A stretch of 64,000 nucleotides of DNA, from the NCBI GenBank assembly GCA_965224435.1, contig OZ245048.1, forward strand, positions 3,720,001 through 3,784,000, written 5' to 3'. The translations under genes and the position numbers were made by a program. The notes beneath the pieces were generated by a model that searched no databases, was not told the origin of the DNA, and worked only from the letters and a program-made list of their open reading frames with translations. Below are positions 44,881-54,472 of this stretch, in pieces. The stretch comes from JAJRQY01 sp965224435. GTDB taxonomy: Bacteria > Actinomycetota > Acidimicrobiia > Acidimicrobiales > SZUA-35. The stretch's first letter is position 1, and every line of letters starts with the position of its first letter.

Positions 44881-45425
44881 ATGAAGTTCAAACGAAGAAT
44901 CGCCATCGCAACCGCCGCCCTCAGCTTCGCCGCTGTCGGCCTCGCTTCTGCTCCAGTAGAAGCTCAGACGGGCCCTCAAATCAACCCGCGGACTCCTGAT
45001 TGCAGCGGACCGCTGACGATCCGTGGCAACAATCGGAATGAGTCCTTCATCATCTATCCAAACCGGGTTGAGATTCGTGAGCGAGGCAGTTCTCGTCCGC
45101 CGAGAGTTGTCAGGCGCGGCCTCCTACGTTCGATCTTTGTTATTGATACCGGCCAAGGCATCGACATCATCAGCGCCCACAACAACGTCGACTTCATCTC
45201 ACTAAGCCAATCGGCAAGGATGACGTCACCAAGCCACCGTCCAAAACCGAAAAGGCCCCAGAGTCAGCCGAGGCGAAGGTTCCTGCTGCTTCGCAGATCG
45301 GCAGACGGCCAGAGCCACCGCAGCGTCCAGCCACAGCCACTTCGCTGGAACCAAATTTGCCCAAGTCGGTACCAGCAGACGAAGAACCGCAGATCGACGT
45401 CGAGCATCGTCCCGACCAGGATTAG
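44881..45425 (+). pseudogene. Secreted acidic/proline-rich protein, apparent frameshift
   Basis: The N-terminal frame encodes a signal peptide (RIAIATAALSFAAVGLASAP) and a short domain with two blocks, SGPLTIRGNNRNESFIIYPN and IFVIDTGQGIDIISAHNN, which look like a hemolysin-type beta-roll-like segment. After residue about 106 the annotated frame becomes Arg/Ser/Gln-rich. A shift of one base near 45198-45202 instead gives a Lys/Glu/Pro/Ala-rich tail (TKPIGKDDVTKPPSKTEK, KVPAASQIG, PNLPKSVPADEEPQIDVEH) ending at TAG 45423. The second reading is far more protein-like. A missing base, real or from sequencing, is inferred. The Shine-Dalgarno site is strong (GGAAAGAGAG). Function unknown. Confidence 0.6.
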
Positions 45426-45476
45426 TTTCGATCTCCGGCCAGAGACATGCGCGGTTTCGTCCCCTAGGGTCAAGAT

Positions 45477-47864
45477 GTGACGCGTAATCCCAGCGAGGTT
45501 CCTTGCACCTTCGTGAACGACTCGGCCCAGCTGGGCGAACTGCAACGCGCCTTCGACAACGCCGAGCGCGTTGCCATCGACACCGAGGTTCCCATCGACG
45601 GACCAAAGGCCGGCGAGATGCGGGTCATGTCCGTCGCCGTGCGGTCAACCACCGGTGACGAGCGGGCCTTCGTTGTTGATGCCCGAGACCTTGATGCCAC
45701 CTTGCTAGGCCCCCTGCTGGAGAAGGTCACCGCCGATGCGTGGAACGCCAACTTCGATGCTCGCGTTGTTGATGCCGCCGTCTGGAACTCGACCGACACC
45801 ACACCCGGACTGGTTTGGTGGGACGCTCAACTGGCTGACGCCCTGATCCACCAGGGACGGAGTGGGGTGACGTGGTTTCACGGTCTGGCCTGGGCCACCG
45901 AGCACTATCTCGGCCTGCAAGCCGAAGGCAAGGGCACGATCCAGCTTTCCTACACTGCCTTCGACGATCTGAGTGACGACCAGATTTCCTACGCTGCCGC
46001 TGACGCGGTGGAGACTCTGTGGGTGGCCGATGCCATTCGGGTCGAGCTGGCCGAAGCTGAGCTGGAGGAGATTTGTGAGATCGAACTGGCTGCACGGCCC
46101 TTTCTCGACCAGATGGAACGAAGCGGCCTGCCCTTCGATTGGGAAGGATGGCAAGCCGAACTCAAAACAATCGAGCAGAACAAGCGCGACATCATCGGCC
46201 ACCTGGCCGCCCTGACCGGTGGCGGTCAAGGAACCCTTTTTGACGATGTGGTCGAGCCAACCTGGAACCCAGCATCGGATCAACAAGTCCGACATGCACT
46301 CAACCAGTGGTCCAACGACCAGGTCCTGGCCTGGACCAAGCTGCGCCACGGTCAAGCCCGCGAACTGAGCAATCTCGATTCGGTGACCGCCACCGTGCTG
46401 CGAGAAATCGGTGGTGACCTCAGTGAAGCCCTGCTGGAGTTTCGCAACTACGCCAAGACCCTGAGCACCTACGGCGAATCCATCCGCGAGCACATGCACG
46501 ACGACGGCCGCCTGCGGCCCCAGTACCTCCAAGTGGTTGGGACCAATACCGGACGCCTGGCCAGTCGCAACCCTAATGCCCAGAACCTGACCCCCCGGAT
46601 GAAGCCATTCTTCCGATCCCCAAGCCAAGACCGGGTCTTTGTTCACGCCGACCTCAGCCAAGCCGAATTGCGCTACCTGGCTCAAGTTGCCGACGACACT
46701 CCCCTACGAGCAGCGTTCGCTCGCGGCGACGATGTCCATATCAGTACCGCTGCCAGCATGTTCGGCTTTGACCCGGTCGAGCTCAAAGCCGAAGACCCAG
46801 GCCGGCTCAAGCACTTGCGTCAGATCGCCAAGGCGCTCAACTTTGGCATCGCCTATGGCTCGGGGGCCTCCGCCCTGGCTCGAACCCTCAGTGCCGAGGG
46901 ATCACCAACAACCAAGGATGAGGCGGCCGAGCTACTGGCCAAGTACCGCAAGACCTATCCAGGGACCGCAGCCTGGGCCGAAGCCCGGATCGCCGAGATT
47001 CGCGACCTGCGAGGTGAGACGTCAGGCATTGACTGGAATCTCACCATAACGCTGGCCCAGGGGTTCGCCGAAGTCGCAGCCATTCGCCGGTCGTTCCGAA
47101 AGACTAGGAACCGGTGGCCATCGGCCAGCGAAATCACCGAGCTGCACTCACAACACCAGCAACGACCCGAGCTCCTTGACCACGTCACCTGGCTTCTCAA
47201 GTACTCCGCACCAGTTGCATTAGTGGGCGATGGCGAGCCTTTCACCTTCGCCAGCCGCACACTGGCTGGGCGTCGACAACAGTTCAATCTGCATCTCGAC
47301 CGGCTCTTCCTCAATGCGGCAATCGAGGCAGCCCGTACCGAGTCACCAGATCTAGTTGGCGTCCGGACCCGCTTCGAGCATGAGCATTCGTTGGTTCTGC
47401 ATTCTCTGAGTGGACTGAGCTCCGCTGGTGAGCCACCAACCGATGCTGAGCTAGCCAAGCAGTTCGAGGACCGCTCGCTCCGACGTCGTTACCTCGAAAC
47501 GATCGCCACTGACCTTGGTGACAGTGTCGCCCACGGTTTCTTGGCCAAAGCCGCACGAGAACGAGTTTCAGTCATGGTCAATGCCTGGCGCAATGCGCCA
47601 ATCCAGGGAGGGGTGGCCGACATCATGCTCGCCGGTTACGCCGACCTGCATCGTCGACTCCGTCAGTTCCCCACTGCGGTCCCGGTGCAGACCGTGCACG
47701 ACTCCGTCGTCATTGAATGCGATCGAATCGACGCTCCCCAGCTGGCCAAGGAAGTCCGCGAGGCCCTGGAGTTGGCATCACTGCGTTTCTGCCCCGACGT
47801 CGTGCCCAAAGCGGATGTGGACATCCGAACATCGTTAGCCGAGGCAGACGTCATAGTGGAGTAG
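45477..47864 (+). CDS. Family A DNA polymerase with 3'-5' exonuclease, large insertions
   Basis: The 795-residue protein has a 3'-5' exonuclease domain (VAIDTEVP, WNANFDARV and YAAADAVETL near residues 33, 89 and 172) and a family A polymerase. Motif A is DLSQAELRYLAQVADD (about 392), motif B RQIAKALNFGIAYG (about 448) and motif C VHDSVVIE (about 740). There is no 5' nuclease domain. It fits the actinobacterial stand-alone exonuclease/polymerase class (normally about 550 residues), but roughly 80 residues are inserted before the GRR of the fingers (598-600) and about 100 more after it. Catalytic residues are kept, so it is probably active. Starts with GTG at 45477. Confidence 0.87.
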   Translation: MTRNPSEVPCTFVNDSAQLGELQRAFDNAERVAIDTEVPIDGPKAGEMRVMSVAVRSTTGDERAFVVDARDLDATLLGPLLEKVTADAWNANFDARVVDAAVWNSTDTTPGLVWWDAQLADALIHQGRSGVTWFHGLAWATEHYLGLQAEGKGTIQLSYTAFDDLSDDQISYAAADAVETLWVADAIRVELAEAELEEICEIELAARPFLDQMERSGLPFDWEGWQAELKTIEQNKRDIIGHLAALTGGGQGTLFDDVVEPTWNPASDQQVRHALNQWSNDQVLAWTKLRHGQARELSNLDSVTATVLREIGGDLSEALLEFRNYAKTLSTYGESIREHMHDDGRLRPQYLQVVGTNTGRLASRNPNAQNLTPRMKPFFRSPSQDRVFVHADLSQAELRYLAQVADDTPLRAAFARGDDVHISTAASMFGFDPVELKAEDPGRLKHLRQIAKALNFGIAYGSGASALARTLSAEGSPTTKDEAAELLAKYRKTYPGTAAWAEARIAEIRDLRGETSGIDWNLTITLAQGFAEVAAIRRSFRKTRNRWPSASEITELHSQHQQRPELLDHVTWLLKYSAPVALVGDGEPFTFASRTLAGRRQQFNLHLDRLFLNAAIEAARTESPDLVGVRTRFEHEHSLVLHSLSGLSSAGEPPTDAELAKQFEDRSLRRRYLETIATDLGDSVAHGFLAKAARERVSVMVNAWRNAPIQGGVADIMLAGYADLHRRLRQFPTAVPVQTVHDSVVIECDRIDAPQLAKEVREALELASLRFCPDVVPKADVDIRTSLAEADVIVE

Positions 47865-47914
47865 TGATCTGCTGGTTCGCTGAACACTCGCCGGACCAGA
47901 GACCACGAGCAACG

Positions 47915-48541
47915 TCAGCTGGCGCGTTCCCGAAGCTCCGCCAGTACAACTGGGGCATCCCCGTCCCAAGCAGCGGTGAGACCAATCGCCGGCCGAGGTC
48001 CAACCTCAGGGCAGCGGAACACCGTCATCTCAAACCGGTCATTGCCAAGCACAACACTCGCTCCGTTGTCTTGCTCGATGTTGAACCCGTCAACCGGCAC
48101 TCGTTCTTGGGTCCAACCCCCGCCCTCAAGTCGCACATTGCTCGGTGCGATATGCCAGCGGCCATCTTTCTCGACCATGCCGAGCGCCTCACCCTGGCCG
48201 GTCATCGAAACCGCGGCGAGCATGATCACCAGTCGAGGGTCGCACAATCCGTCATAAACCCAGCGGGTGCCAAGAACGGAATGTTCCATCTCGGAAATCA
48301 GTGCGTCATCGGCACCTTCGAGGGGTTCATCCCGATAGGTCAGCGGTACCTGGAGGACTGTGTCTCCGGCCTGGGCGAGATGGATTTCCATCCCGACGCG
48401 ACCCTCAGGATCATCGAAGCGGTAGGCCCCGATCACCTCGACATCAGACTGATCAGCCGTGCACCAAGACTGGCTTGATGCCCAGGCAGCAACGATTTCG
48501 GCCTTGGAGGGGGTGATTGTTGCCGCGTGATAAAGAGCCAT
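47915..48541 (-). CDS. Maltokinase N-terminal cap-like protein
   Basis: The 208-residue protein matches the stand-alone cap-like family of actinobacteria: MALYHAATITPSKAEIVAAW, EVIGAYRFDDPEGRVGMEIH, LQVPLTYRDEPLEGADDALI and MEHSVLGTRWVYDGLCDPR. The kinase domain is absent. Function is unknown; some members neighbour trehalose or glycogen genes, which are not seen here. It is convergent with the polymerase gene. Confidence 0.82.
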   Translation of the reverse strand: MALYHAATITPSKAEIVAAWASSQSWCTADQSDVEVIGAYRFDDPEGRVGMEIHLAQAGDTVLQVPLTYRDEPLEGADDALISEMEHSVLGTRWVYDGLCDPRLVIMLAAVSMTGQGEALGMVEKDGRWHIAPSNVRLEGGGWTQERVPVDGFNIEQDNGASVVLGNDRFEMTVFRCPEVGPRPAIGLTAAWDGDAPVVLAELRERAS

Positions 48542-48650
48542 GGTCGTTCATCGTAGATGCCAGACACACTGCCGCCCATCCAGTTTCGAGGATCTGGATT
48601 GGCAACCATCGAGAAACCATCCGGAGGTCCGGAACCGTCCCCAGCGAGTG

Positions 48651-49112
48651 TCAGGTCAAGGTCGGGGCGTGAACCAGCGGGGTATCGCTGCAATCGAGGT
48701 CAATGCCTCGCTCCGCTGCTTGGTAGTGGGCGATCTTGCGGTCCAACACACCCAGGACCCCGGTTAGCTCAACGATGGCTTCGGCCACAGTTTCGCGATG
48801 GTCTTCAATGAATCGGCGACGCTCGGAGATCGTTCCTTCACCGGCGCGAACCATTGCCGTGTATTCACCAATTCGTTGCATCGACATGCCAGTTGCACGT
48901 AGCCGACGCACGAAGGTGATCCAGCCGAGGTCGTCCGCGCTATAGACACGTCGGCCGTTGGAGGATCGCTGGATGTCGGGCAGCACTCCGGCCCGCTCGT
49001 AGTAGCGGAGGGTGTCGATCGTCGCGCCTGTCGCGTTGGCAGCATCGCCAATGGAGAGCGACGCAGCTAGCGCATCGACCCCCGCTGCTTCTCGTTCAGC
49101 TAGGTCAGTCAT
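48651..49112 (-). CDS. MerR family transcriptional regulator
   Basis: The 153-residue protein has a MerR winged helix (LSIGDAANATGATIDTLRYYERAGVLP, RSSNGRRVYSADDLGWITFVRRLRATGMS) and a dimerisation helix without the metal-binding cysteines of MerR/CueR. The ATG at 49112 is chosen; an ATG at 49151 is in frame but would place coding sequence across the operator. It is divergent from the aldo/keto reductase gene, whose promoter has MerR geometry, so it is likely the regulator of that gene. Confidence 0.88.
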   Translation of the reverse strand: MTDLAEREAAGVDALAASLSIGDAANATGATIDTLRYYERAGVLPDIQRSSNGRRVYSADDLGWITFVRRLRATGMSMQRIGEYTAMVRAGEGTISERRRFIEDHRETVAEAIVELTGVLGVLDRKIAHYQAAERGIDLDCSDTPLVHAPTLT

Positions 49113-49130
49113 GAATCTCAGGATAGATCC

Positions 49131-49161
49131 TTGACCTGGAGTGCGCTCCATGTTGTTCAAT
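49131..49161 (+). promoter_or_regulatory. MerR-type promoter with dyad, leaderless
   Basis: TTGACC (-35, 49131-49136) and TTCAAT (-10, 49156-49161) are 19 bp apart, the long spacing typical of MerR-activated promoters. The spacer holds the dyad TGGAG-TGCG-CTCCA (49137-49150). The ATG at 49169 begins about eight bases after the -10, so the transcript should be leaderless. Confidence 0.7.
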
Positions 49162-49168
49162 CAATCAG

Positions 49169-50242
49169 ATGAGCACCGACAATGAACACACTTCGCAATC
49201 CGAACAGGCCTCCTCACTCCCAATGTCACCACTTGGTGCCGCCGGACCAGAGGTCTCACGTCTCGCACTGGGCGCCATGACGTTTGCAGTCGAGACCAGC
49301 GAAGAAGTGGCCTTTGCCCAGCTGGACACCTTCGTGGAGGCTGGGGGCACCTTCATCGACACCGCCGATGTGTACGCCGACGGCGAGTCCGAAGCCATTA
49401 TCGGTCGCTGGCTTGCCGACCGCTCCCACGACCACCTGATCATCTCAACGAAAGGCCGGTTCGCTCCACCTGCCGGGTCAGCTGGGGCTTCCCGTCGGTC
49501 TCTCGTCCGATCAGTCGATGCAAGTCTTACAAGGTTGGCTGTCGAGGCAATCGACGTCTACTTCGTGCACGGCTGGGACCAACACACACCCATCGCCGAA
49601 ACCCTGGACACTCTCTCCACCCTGGTCCGAGAGGGCAAGATCCATAATCTGGCTTGGTCAAACATCACCGGCTGGCAACTCGCCACCATCATCACTACGG
49701 CCAAGCTCTCCGGCTTTGTCAACCCCGTTGCCGTGCAACCCCAATACAACTTGCTGGACCGAGGCATCGAGGTCGAGCTACTTCCCTGCTGCATCGATGA
49801 GGGACTCGCTCTCACACCCTGGTCGCCACTCGCCGGCGGATGGCTCACCGGGAAGTACACTCGCGATCTACCCCCGAGCGGCCCCACCCGACTGGGCGAA
49901 GACCCCAACCGGGGCGTCGAGGCTTATGACACTCGAAACAATGCCCACACATGGGCGGTTCTTGACGTGGTTGCCGACATTGCCGACCGGCATCATCGAG
50001 CGATGAGCCATGTAGCCATTGCCTGGCTCCTCACCCGGCCCACTGTTTCCTCCGTCTTGCTCGGTGCCCGCACCCTCGAGCAGTTGAAGGACAACCTGGC
50101 CGCTTCCAGCTTGCAGTTATCGGACGGCGAGCTCGACCGGCTCGACAAGGCTTCTGCCCCCGGCTTACCGCCCTACCCCTACGGCATGCTCGAAGACTTT
50201 TGCGACGTGCCTCATTGGCAGCGACTGGGCACCGCAGGCTGA
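49169..50242 (+). CDS. Aldo/keto reductase
   Basis: The 357-residue protein has the AKR barrel: VSRLALGAMTF, the catalytic Asp and Tyr in GGTFIDTADVYADG, Lys in LIISTKGRF, His in IDVYFVHGWDQ, and NLLDRGIEVELL. The C-terminus has VSSVLLGARTLEQLKDNLAA for the cofactor phosphate. It is probably NADP(H)-dependent with unknown carbonyl substrate, and appears to be controlled by the divergent MerR protein. Confidence 0.9.
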   Translation: MSTDNEHTSQSEQASSLPMSPLGAAGPEVSRLALGAMTFAVETSEEVAFAQLDTFVEAGGTFIDTADVYADGESEAIIGRWLADRSHDHLIISTKGRFAPPAGSAGASRRSLVRSVDASLTRLAVEAIDVYFVHGWDQHTPIAETLDTLSTLVREGKIHNLAWSNITGWQLATIITTAKLSGFVNPVAVQPQYNLLDRGIEVELLPCCIDEGLALTPWSPLAGGWLTGKYTRDLPPSGPTRLGEDPNRGVEAYDTRNNAHTWAVLDVVADIADRHHRAMSHVAIAWLLTRPTVSSVLLGARTLEQLKDNLAASSLQLSDGELDRLDKASAPGLPPYPYGMLEDFCDVPHWQRLGTAG

Positions 50243-50252
50243 CCGGCCGCCA

Positions 50253-51374
50253 CTAGGTACGAGTCTCCAGCCAGCTCACAATGAGGTCAGTTATCTGGGC
50301 ACGGGCACCGGATGGTTCTTGCAGATAGTGATCGCCCGAGATGAACTCGAGGGTCTTGTCCTTGGCCGCCAGATTGCCATAGAGGGTGTGGGCATCAACC
50401 GGATACACCCCAGCATCACCCATGCTTTGCACTACCAGTGATGGCACCTTGATTCGCTCCAGATGGGGTACTCCACGGCACTGGGAATACTCCAAGCTCC
50501 ACATGGAAAGCCAGGTCCGGATGGTGCTGGTGATTCCAATCCCATAGGGGCTGTAATTGAAGGCTTTGGGCGGTCCGAGGTAACAAACGCCAACCTCCCG
50601 ATCGCTGGGATCAAGCCTGCCATCCAGATAGCGCAAATCGGCCCAGGTTCGATAGAGGTTGAATGCCGTGTCCAAGCAACCGGCAGCCGAGACCCGTTCG
50701 TATTCTTCCAAGGCCCAAGCAGTGATCCGGTGGTTGCGAGCAACTTGAGCATTTCGGTACTTCTCAACGAACTCGACCGAATAAGGAGGACCATTCTCTG
50801 GGTTGAACATGTCGAGCTCCGGATCGACCGATGTCAGGTCAGTCTCGTCAACCACAGACGGATCGAACCAATCAGTCAGTACTTCCGGGCGGCCCGGATG
50901 GGCGTTGGTCGAGACATAGAGGTCGCCGGGAACAAGATCGAACACCGCCTCAGGCAATGGCCCGCCAAGAATAGGCACCAAGTTCGGGTCAACAGCTTGG
51001 GACTGGTAGGCCGCCATCAAGGACCCGCCACCTGAATTGCCGAGCAGAACTACTTGCTCAACCCCGGCTTCCTCACGCAACCAGCGGACACCAACACCAA
51101 TATCGATGAGTGCGTGATCCAGACTGAAGTAGGCCTCACCTCCACGAAAACGGGTGTTCCAGCCGAGGAATCCGTAGCCCCGTTCCGCTAGGAGTGGCGC
51201 CATGTAATGCTCAGCGAAGTCCTGGTTGTAGTGAGTAGCAACGAAGGCGACCCGAGGCTTGGTACCAGAAGCGAAGTGATACAGACCTTGGGTCGGCATA
51301 TACCCAGCGCCGTTCTGACCGGCTGTGGGCGAGGGAAGCGAAACGAACTGGCGCTCAATCGTTGGCGTGGGCAT
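50253..51374 (-). CDS. Alpha/beta hydrolase
   Basis: The 373-residue protein has the nucleophile elbow GNSGGG near residue 115, an Asp in SMGDAGVYP and His in GDHYLQEPSG near the end, the alpha/beta hydrolase triad. The ATG at 51374 shares a base with the TGA of the VOC gene (TGATG), so the two are coupled and probably act in one degradation pathway, for instance ring cleavage followed by hydrolysis. The substrate is not known. Confidence 0.82.
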   Translation of the reverse strand: MPTPTIERQFVSLPSPTAGQNGAGYMPTQGLYHFASGTKPRVAFVATHYNQDFAEHYMAPLLAERGYGFLGWNTRFRGGEAYFSLDHALIDIGVGVRWLREEAGVEQVVLLGNSGGGSLMAAYQSQAVDPNLVPILGGPLPEAVFDLVPGDLYVSTNAHPGRPEVLTDWFDPSVVDETDLTSVDPELDMFNPENGPPYSVEFVEKYRNAQVARNHRITAWALEEYERVSAAGCLDTAFNLYRTWADLRYLDGRLDPSDREVGVCYLGPPKAFNYSPYGIGITSTIRTWLSMWSLEYSQCRGVPHLERIKVPSLVVQSMGDAGVYPVDAHTLYGNLAAKDKTLEFISGDHYLQEPSGARAQITDLIVSWLETRT

Positions 51375-51922
51375 CAAATGACCGTCGCTGTGCCCGCATC
51401 CTTGCGAGAAACCTCACCAATCTCTGACACTGGCAGACGCAGAAGGTTCAGTGCTTCCTCCTCCGTCTGAGAGAACTCAACCGGATCAGTGGTCACGCAG
51501 TACTCAACCATGATTCCGTTGGGATCATCCAGGTAGATGGAGGTGCACCAGCCATGATCGATCATCAAGATCTCTTCGTGACCATTGGCTTTGATCTCCG
51601 CCGTCTTGGCTTCTAACTCTTCGAGCGTGTCGAGCTTTAAGGCAATGTGGTTGGCCCAGTTCGGCAACCCGAGACCGGTAGAGATCGCAGTCTTGTAGTC
51701 GGGCTCCTCATCACAGTTCTGCAAAGCGAAGAAGGCAATGGCCTCCCCGTTGCCAAGTCCGAAGAAGAAATGACGAAAGTGTCCTTCACCGTGGAGGTGA
51801 TTCTCGGCATGAATCAGGGGCATACCAAGCTTGTTGTTGTAGAAGTCGAGCGTGGCCTCGATATCCCGAGTGGTGTAGGCCACATGATGCAGCCCTTTGG
51901 ATTGGATACTTGTAGCTGACAT
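51374..51922 (-). CDS. VOC (glyoxalase/dioxygenase-like) family protein
   Basis: The 182-residue protein is a VOC fold: GLHHVAYTTRDIEATLDFYNN with the first metal His, WANHIALKLD with the second, and YLDDPNGIMVEYCV with the Glu. It lies before a coupled alpha/beta hydrolase, as in aromatic or terpenoid degradation. A strong GGAGG precedes the ATG. Confidence 0.87.
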   Translation of the reverse strand: MSATSIQSKGLHHVAYTTRDIEATLDFYNNKLGMPLIHAENHLHGEGHFRHFFFGLGNGEAIAFFALQNCDEEPDYKTAISTGLGLPNWANHIALKLDTLEELEAKTAEIKANGHEEILMIDHGWCTSIYLDDPNGIMVEYCVTTDPVEFSQTEEEALNLLRLPVSEIGEVSRKDAGTATVI

Positions 51923-52046
51923 TCGCTGATCCTCCGGATTGTCTTAGGGGTCGAAGCTCGCTGCTCGCGACCCTACATCCGCTCACCTTGCTACAAGAAG
52001 TCCACGAGTCACCTCAGCAGGTCCAGGCTTGGGATGGGAAGTGGAA

Positions 52047-53363
52047 CTATTGAGAGGCTTGGAAGGGCTTGCCTTCGGCTGCTGGTGGTGTTGCTCGACC
52101 AACGAGGCCTGCGACTACCAGGATGGTGATGGCGAAGGGCAGCATCTGCCAGAACTCACTCGGGATCTCAAAGCCAGCGATATCGACCTTGAGGAACTGG
52201 AGCCGGGTTTGCAAGGCGTCGGCGTAGCCAAACAACAAGGCTCCGGCGAAGGCTCCCCACGGCGTCCACTTGCCGAAAATCATGGCGGCTAGAGCGATGA
52301 AGCCCGCAGCATTGGTCATATTGTCCTCGAACCTGGCCGAGGACTCCAACGAGAACCAGGCGCCTGCCAGACCAGCGATGAAACCACCGAGCACCACAGA
52401 CATGTAGCGGGTCCGGATCACATTGATGCCAACGGTTTCCGCGGCGTGAGGATCTTCACCACAAGCTCGGACTCGCAAGCCCCACGGGGTCTTGAACATG
52501 ACCAGCCAGGTAAGGAAGACCACGAGGTACATGAGGAAGTTGATGGGTTGGCCGACAAAAAGCTGATCGCCAATGACCGGAATCTTGCTCAAGAGGGGGA
52601 TGCTGATTGAGGGCGTCGCCACCCCGGTTCCGACCCCGGTCGGCACGATCACCTGGGACCGGAGAAAGCCAGTCAAACCAAGCGCAAGCAGGTTGATAAC
52701 AACGCCGGCAATGATCTGGTTGATGCCAAAGCGGATGGAAAGCACCGCCAGCAAGAGGGCAAACAGTCCGCCTACCAAGACGGCCACCAGGACAGATAGC
52801 CAGAGAGCCCAACGCTCCGCTCCCTCACCAACCAGGGCGTAGGTCATGTAGGCAACGCCAGCAGCGCCGAGCATTGTTCCTTCAATACCAATATTGATGA
52901 TTCCTACTCGTTCTGACCAGAGGCCAGTCATTGATCCCAAGGCAATTGGGGTAGCCAAGAAGAGGGAGGACACCAGCAGGTTTACAACATTGGTGCCGGG
53001 CAGGCCAGATCGACCCAGAGCCATGGCCAGAATCAACAAGGGCATGAATGCCACGCCAGCGATAGCGGCGAATCGGGTCCAGGATCCGAGACGATCTCGC
53101 AGAATTGTGAGCATGCCAATCAGGATGTAGGCAGCCCCGGACAAGCCAACGAAGGTTGGGGGTTTGAACTCGAACTGGACCGGGTCTGGTGGCTTGTTCA
53201 GCCGGAACGCCCGTGTCTCATCGATCAGGTTTGGGGCCACGAATATCAAGAGCACCAGGCCAAGTAGGACGAAGGCAGCCCCGAAGTAATAGTGTTTGCT
53301 TGATCGGAGTCGTCTCTCATTCGTCGGCGTGACCGGTGTTTCCAACTTCGATGGGGAACTCAT
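52047..53363 (-). CDS. Nucleoside ABC transporter permease (NupQ/YufQ-like)
   Basis: The 438-residue membrane protein has about ten hydrophobic segments and the branched-chain/ribose permease core (GSMTGLWSERVGIINIGIEGTML, GINQIIAGVVINLLALGLTGFL, VRACGEDPHAAETVGINVIRTRY). It is the second permease of the importer. Its ATG overlaps the stop of the first permease gene (ATGA at 53360-53363). The protein is longer at its N-terminus than usual, with an extra hydrophobic region. Confidence 0.9.
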   Translation of the reverse strand: MSSPSKLETPVTPTNERRLRSSKHYYFGAAFVLLGLVLLIFVAPNLIDETRAFRLNKPPDPVQFEFKPPTFVGLSGAAYILIGMLTILRDRLGSWTRFAAIAGVAFMPLLILAMALGRSGLPGTNVVNLLVSSLFLATPIALGSMTGLWSERVGIINIGIEGTMLGAAGVAYMTYALVGEGAERWALWLSVLVAVLVGGLFALLLAVLSIRFGINQIIAGVVINLLALGLTGFLRSQVIVPTGVGTGVATPSISIPLLSKIPVIGDQLFVGQPINFLMYLVVFLTWLVMFKTPWGLRVRACGEDPHAAETVGINVIRTRYMSVVLGGFIAGLAGAWFSLESSARFEDNMTNAAGFIALAAMIFGKWTPWGAFAGALLFGYADALQTRLQFLKVDIAGFEIPSEFWQMLPFAITILVVAGLVGRATPPAAEGKPFQASQ

Positions 53364-54472
53364 GCGGCCTCCACCGTGGACGAAGCGGCGAACTCATTGC
53401 CAGTCTCACCCTTCACTCGGAAGATGTAGCGAACAATGGCATCCGCGGCCACGAGCAGAAGTACCAGTGCTTGGATGATGCGAACAACATCAATGGACAC
53501 GTTTGCCTCTTGCTGCATCAGCGGAGCACCGGACAACATGGAACCCCACAAAATGGCGGAGAAGATGATTGGAATTGGTTTGGCTCGGGCCAGCAAAGCA
53601 ATGGCGATCCCGTCAAAGCCCATGCCAGCAAAGGTTCCCGGCTGAAAGGTTCCACTGGTTCCTGATACTTCTGAAGCGGCGGCCAGACCCGCCATTGCTC
53701 CCGACAGCGCCATGACCCAGATGATGGTCTTGTTCACTGAAATCCCGGCGTACTTAGCTGCTCCGGAGTTGAGACCAACGGTGTTGACCTCGAAGCCAAA
53801 ACTGGTGCGGTCAAGAAGAAAGGCCATGGCAATCGCGGCCAGGATTAGCAAGATGAGGCCAAGGTGCAGGTTGGGTTGGCTGGAATCGATAAAGCTTGGA
53901 AGCCGCGCCCCTTCGGCGATTGGGCTGGTGCGAGGGACCGTACTTTCGGTGTCTCGTAGCACCACCGGTTTCTGCGATGCGACCAGCCAGCGAACGCCGA
54001 ATAGTCCAATGGAGTTCAACATGATGGTGGTGATAACTTCATGCGCCCCGGTCTTGGCCCGGAGCAGGCCAGGGATTGCTCCCCAGATTCCGCCACCGAG
54101 TATTCCGGCCAGGATCACAATCGGTATGGCGATGATGGCGGGCATGTCAGCCATCCACGCCCAGGTTCCGACCCAGGCCGCGCTGACTCCACCAAGAAGG
54201 AGCTGGCCTTCGGCTCCAATATTGAATAGTCCGGCACGGAAGGCAACAGCTAGCGCCAGGGCCGAGCCGATGAAGGGAACCGAGCGGGCAATGGAGCCAG
54301 CGACCCGGTCGGGACTTCCAAACATTCCCTTCAGCAAGAACCAGTAGGCGGTGAAGGGGTTGACACCGACGATGGCGATCAATACGCCACCCACCAAGAC
54401 AGCCAGGATCAGCGCGTAGAAGGGAACGAGAATGGGCTGAAGGCTCCAGGCCTTCTTTATCTTTTCATTCAT
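53360..54472 (-). CDS. Nucleoside ABC transporter permease (NupP/YufP-like)
   Basis: The 370-residue permease has multiple hydrophobic segments and GLFNIGAEGQLLLGGVSAAW, TGAHEVITTIMLNSIGLFGVRWL and GMGFDGIAIALLARAKP motifs of the NupP group. The ATG at 54472 has GGGAGAG upstream and overlaps the ATPase gene by eight bases. Forms the membrane channel with the next permease. Confidence 0.92.
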   Translation of the reverse strand: MNEKIKKAWSLQPILVPFYALILAVLVGGVLIAIVGVNPFTAYWFLLKGMFGSPDRVAGSIARSVPFIGSALALAVAFRAGLFNIGAEGQLLLGGVSAAWVGTWAWMADMPAIIAIPIVILAGILGGGIWGAIPGLLRAKTGAHEVITTIMLNSIGLFGVRWLVASQKPVVLRDTESTVPRTSPIAEGARLPSFIDSSQPNLHLGLILLILAAIAMAFLLDRTSFGFEVNTVGLNSGAAKYAGISVNKTIIWVMALSGAMAGLAAASEVSGTSGTFQPGTFAGMGFDGIAIALLARAKPIPIIFSAILWGSMLSGAPLMQQEANVSIDVVRIIQALVLLLVAADAIVRYIFRVKGETGNEFAASSTVEAA

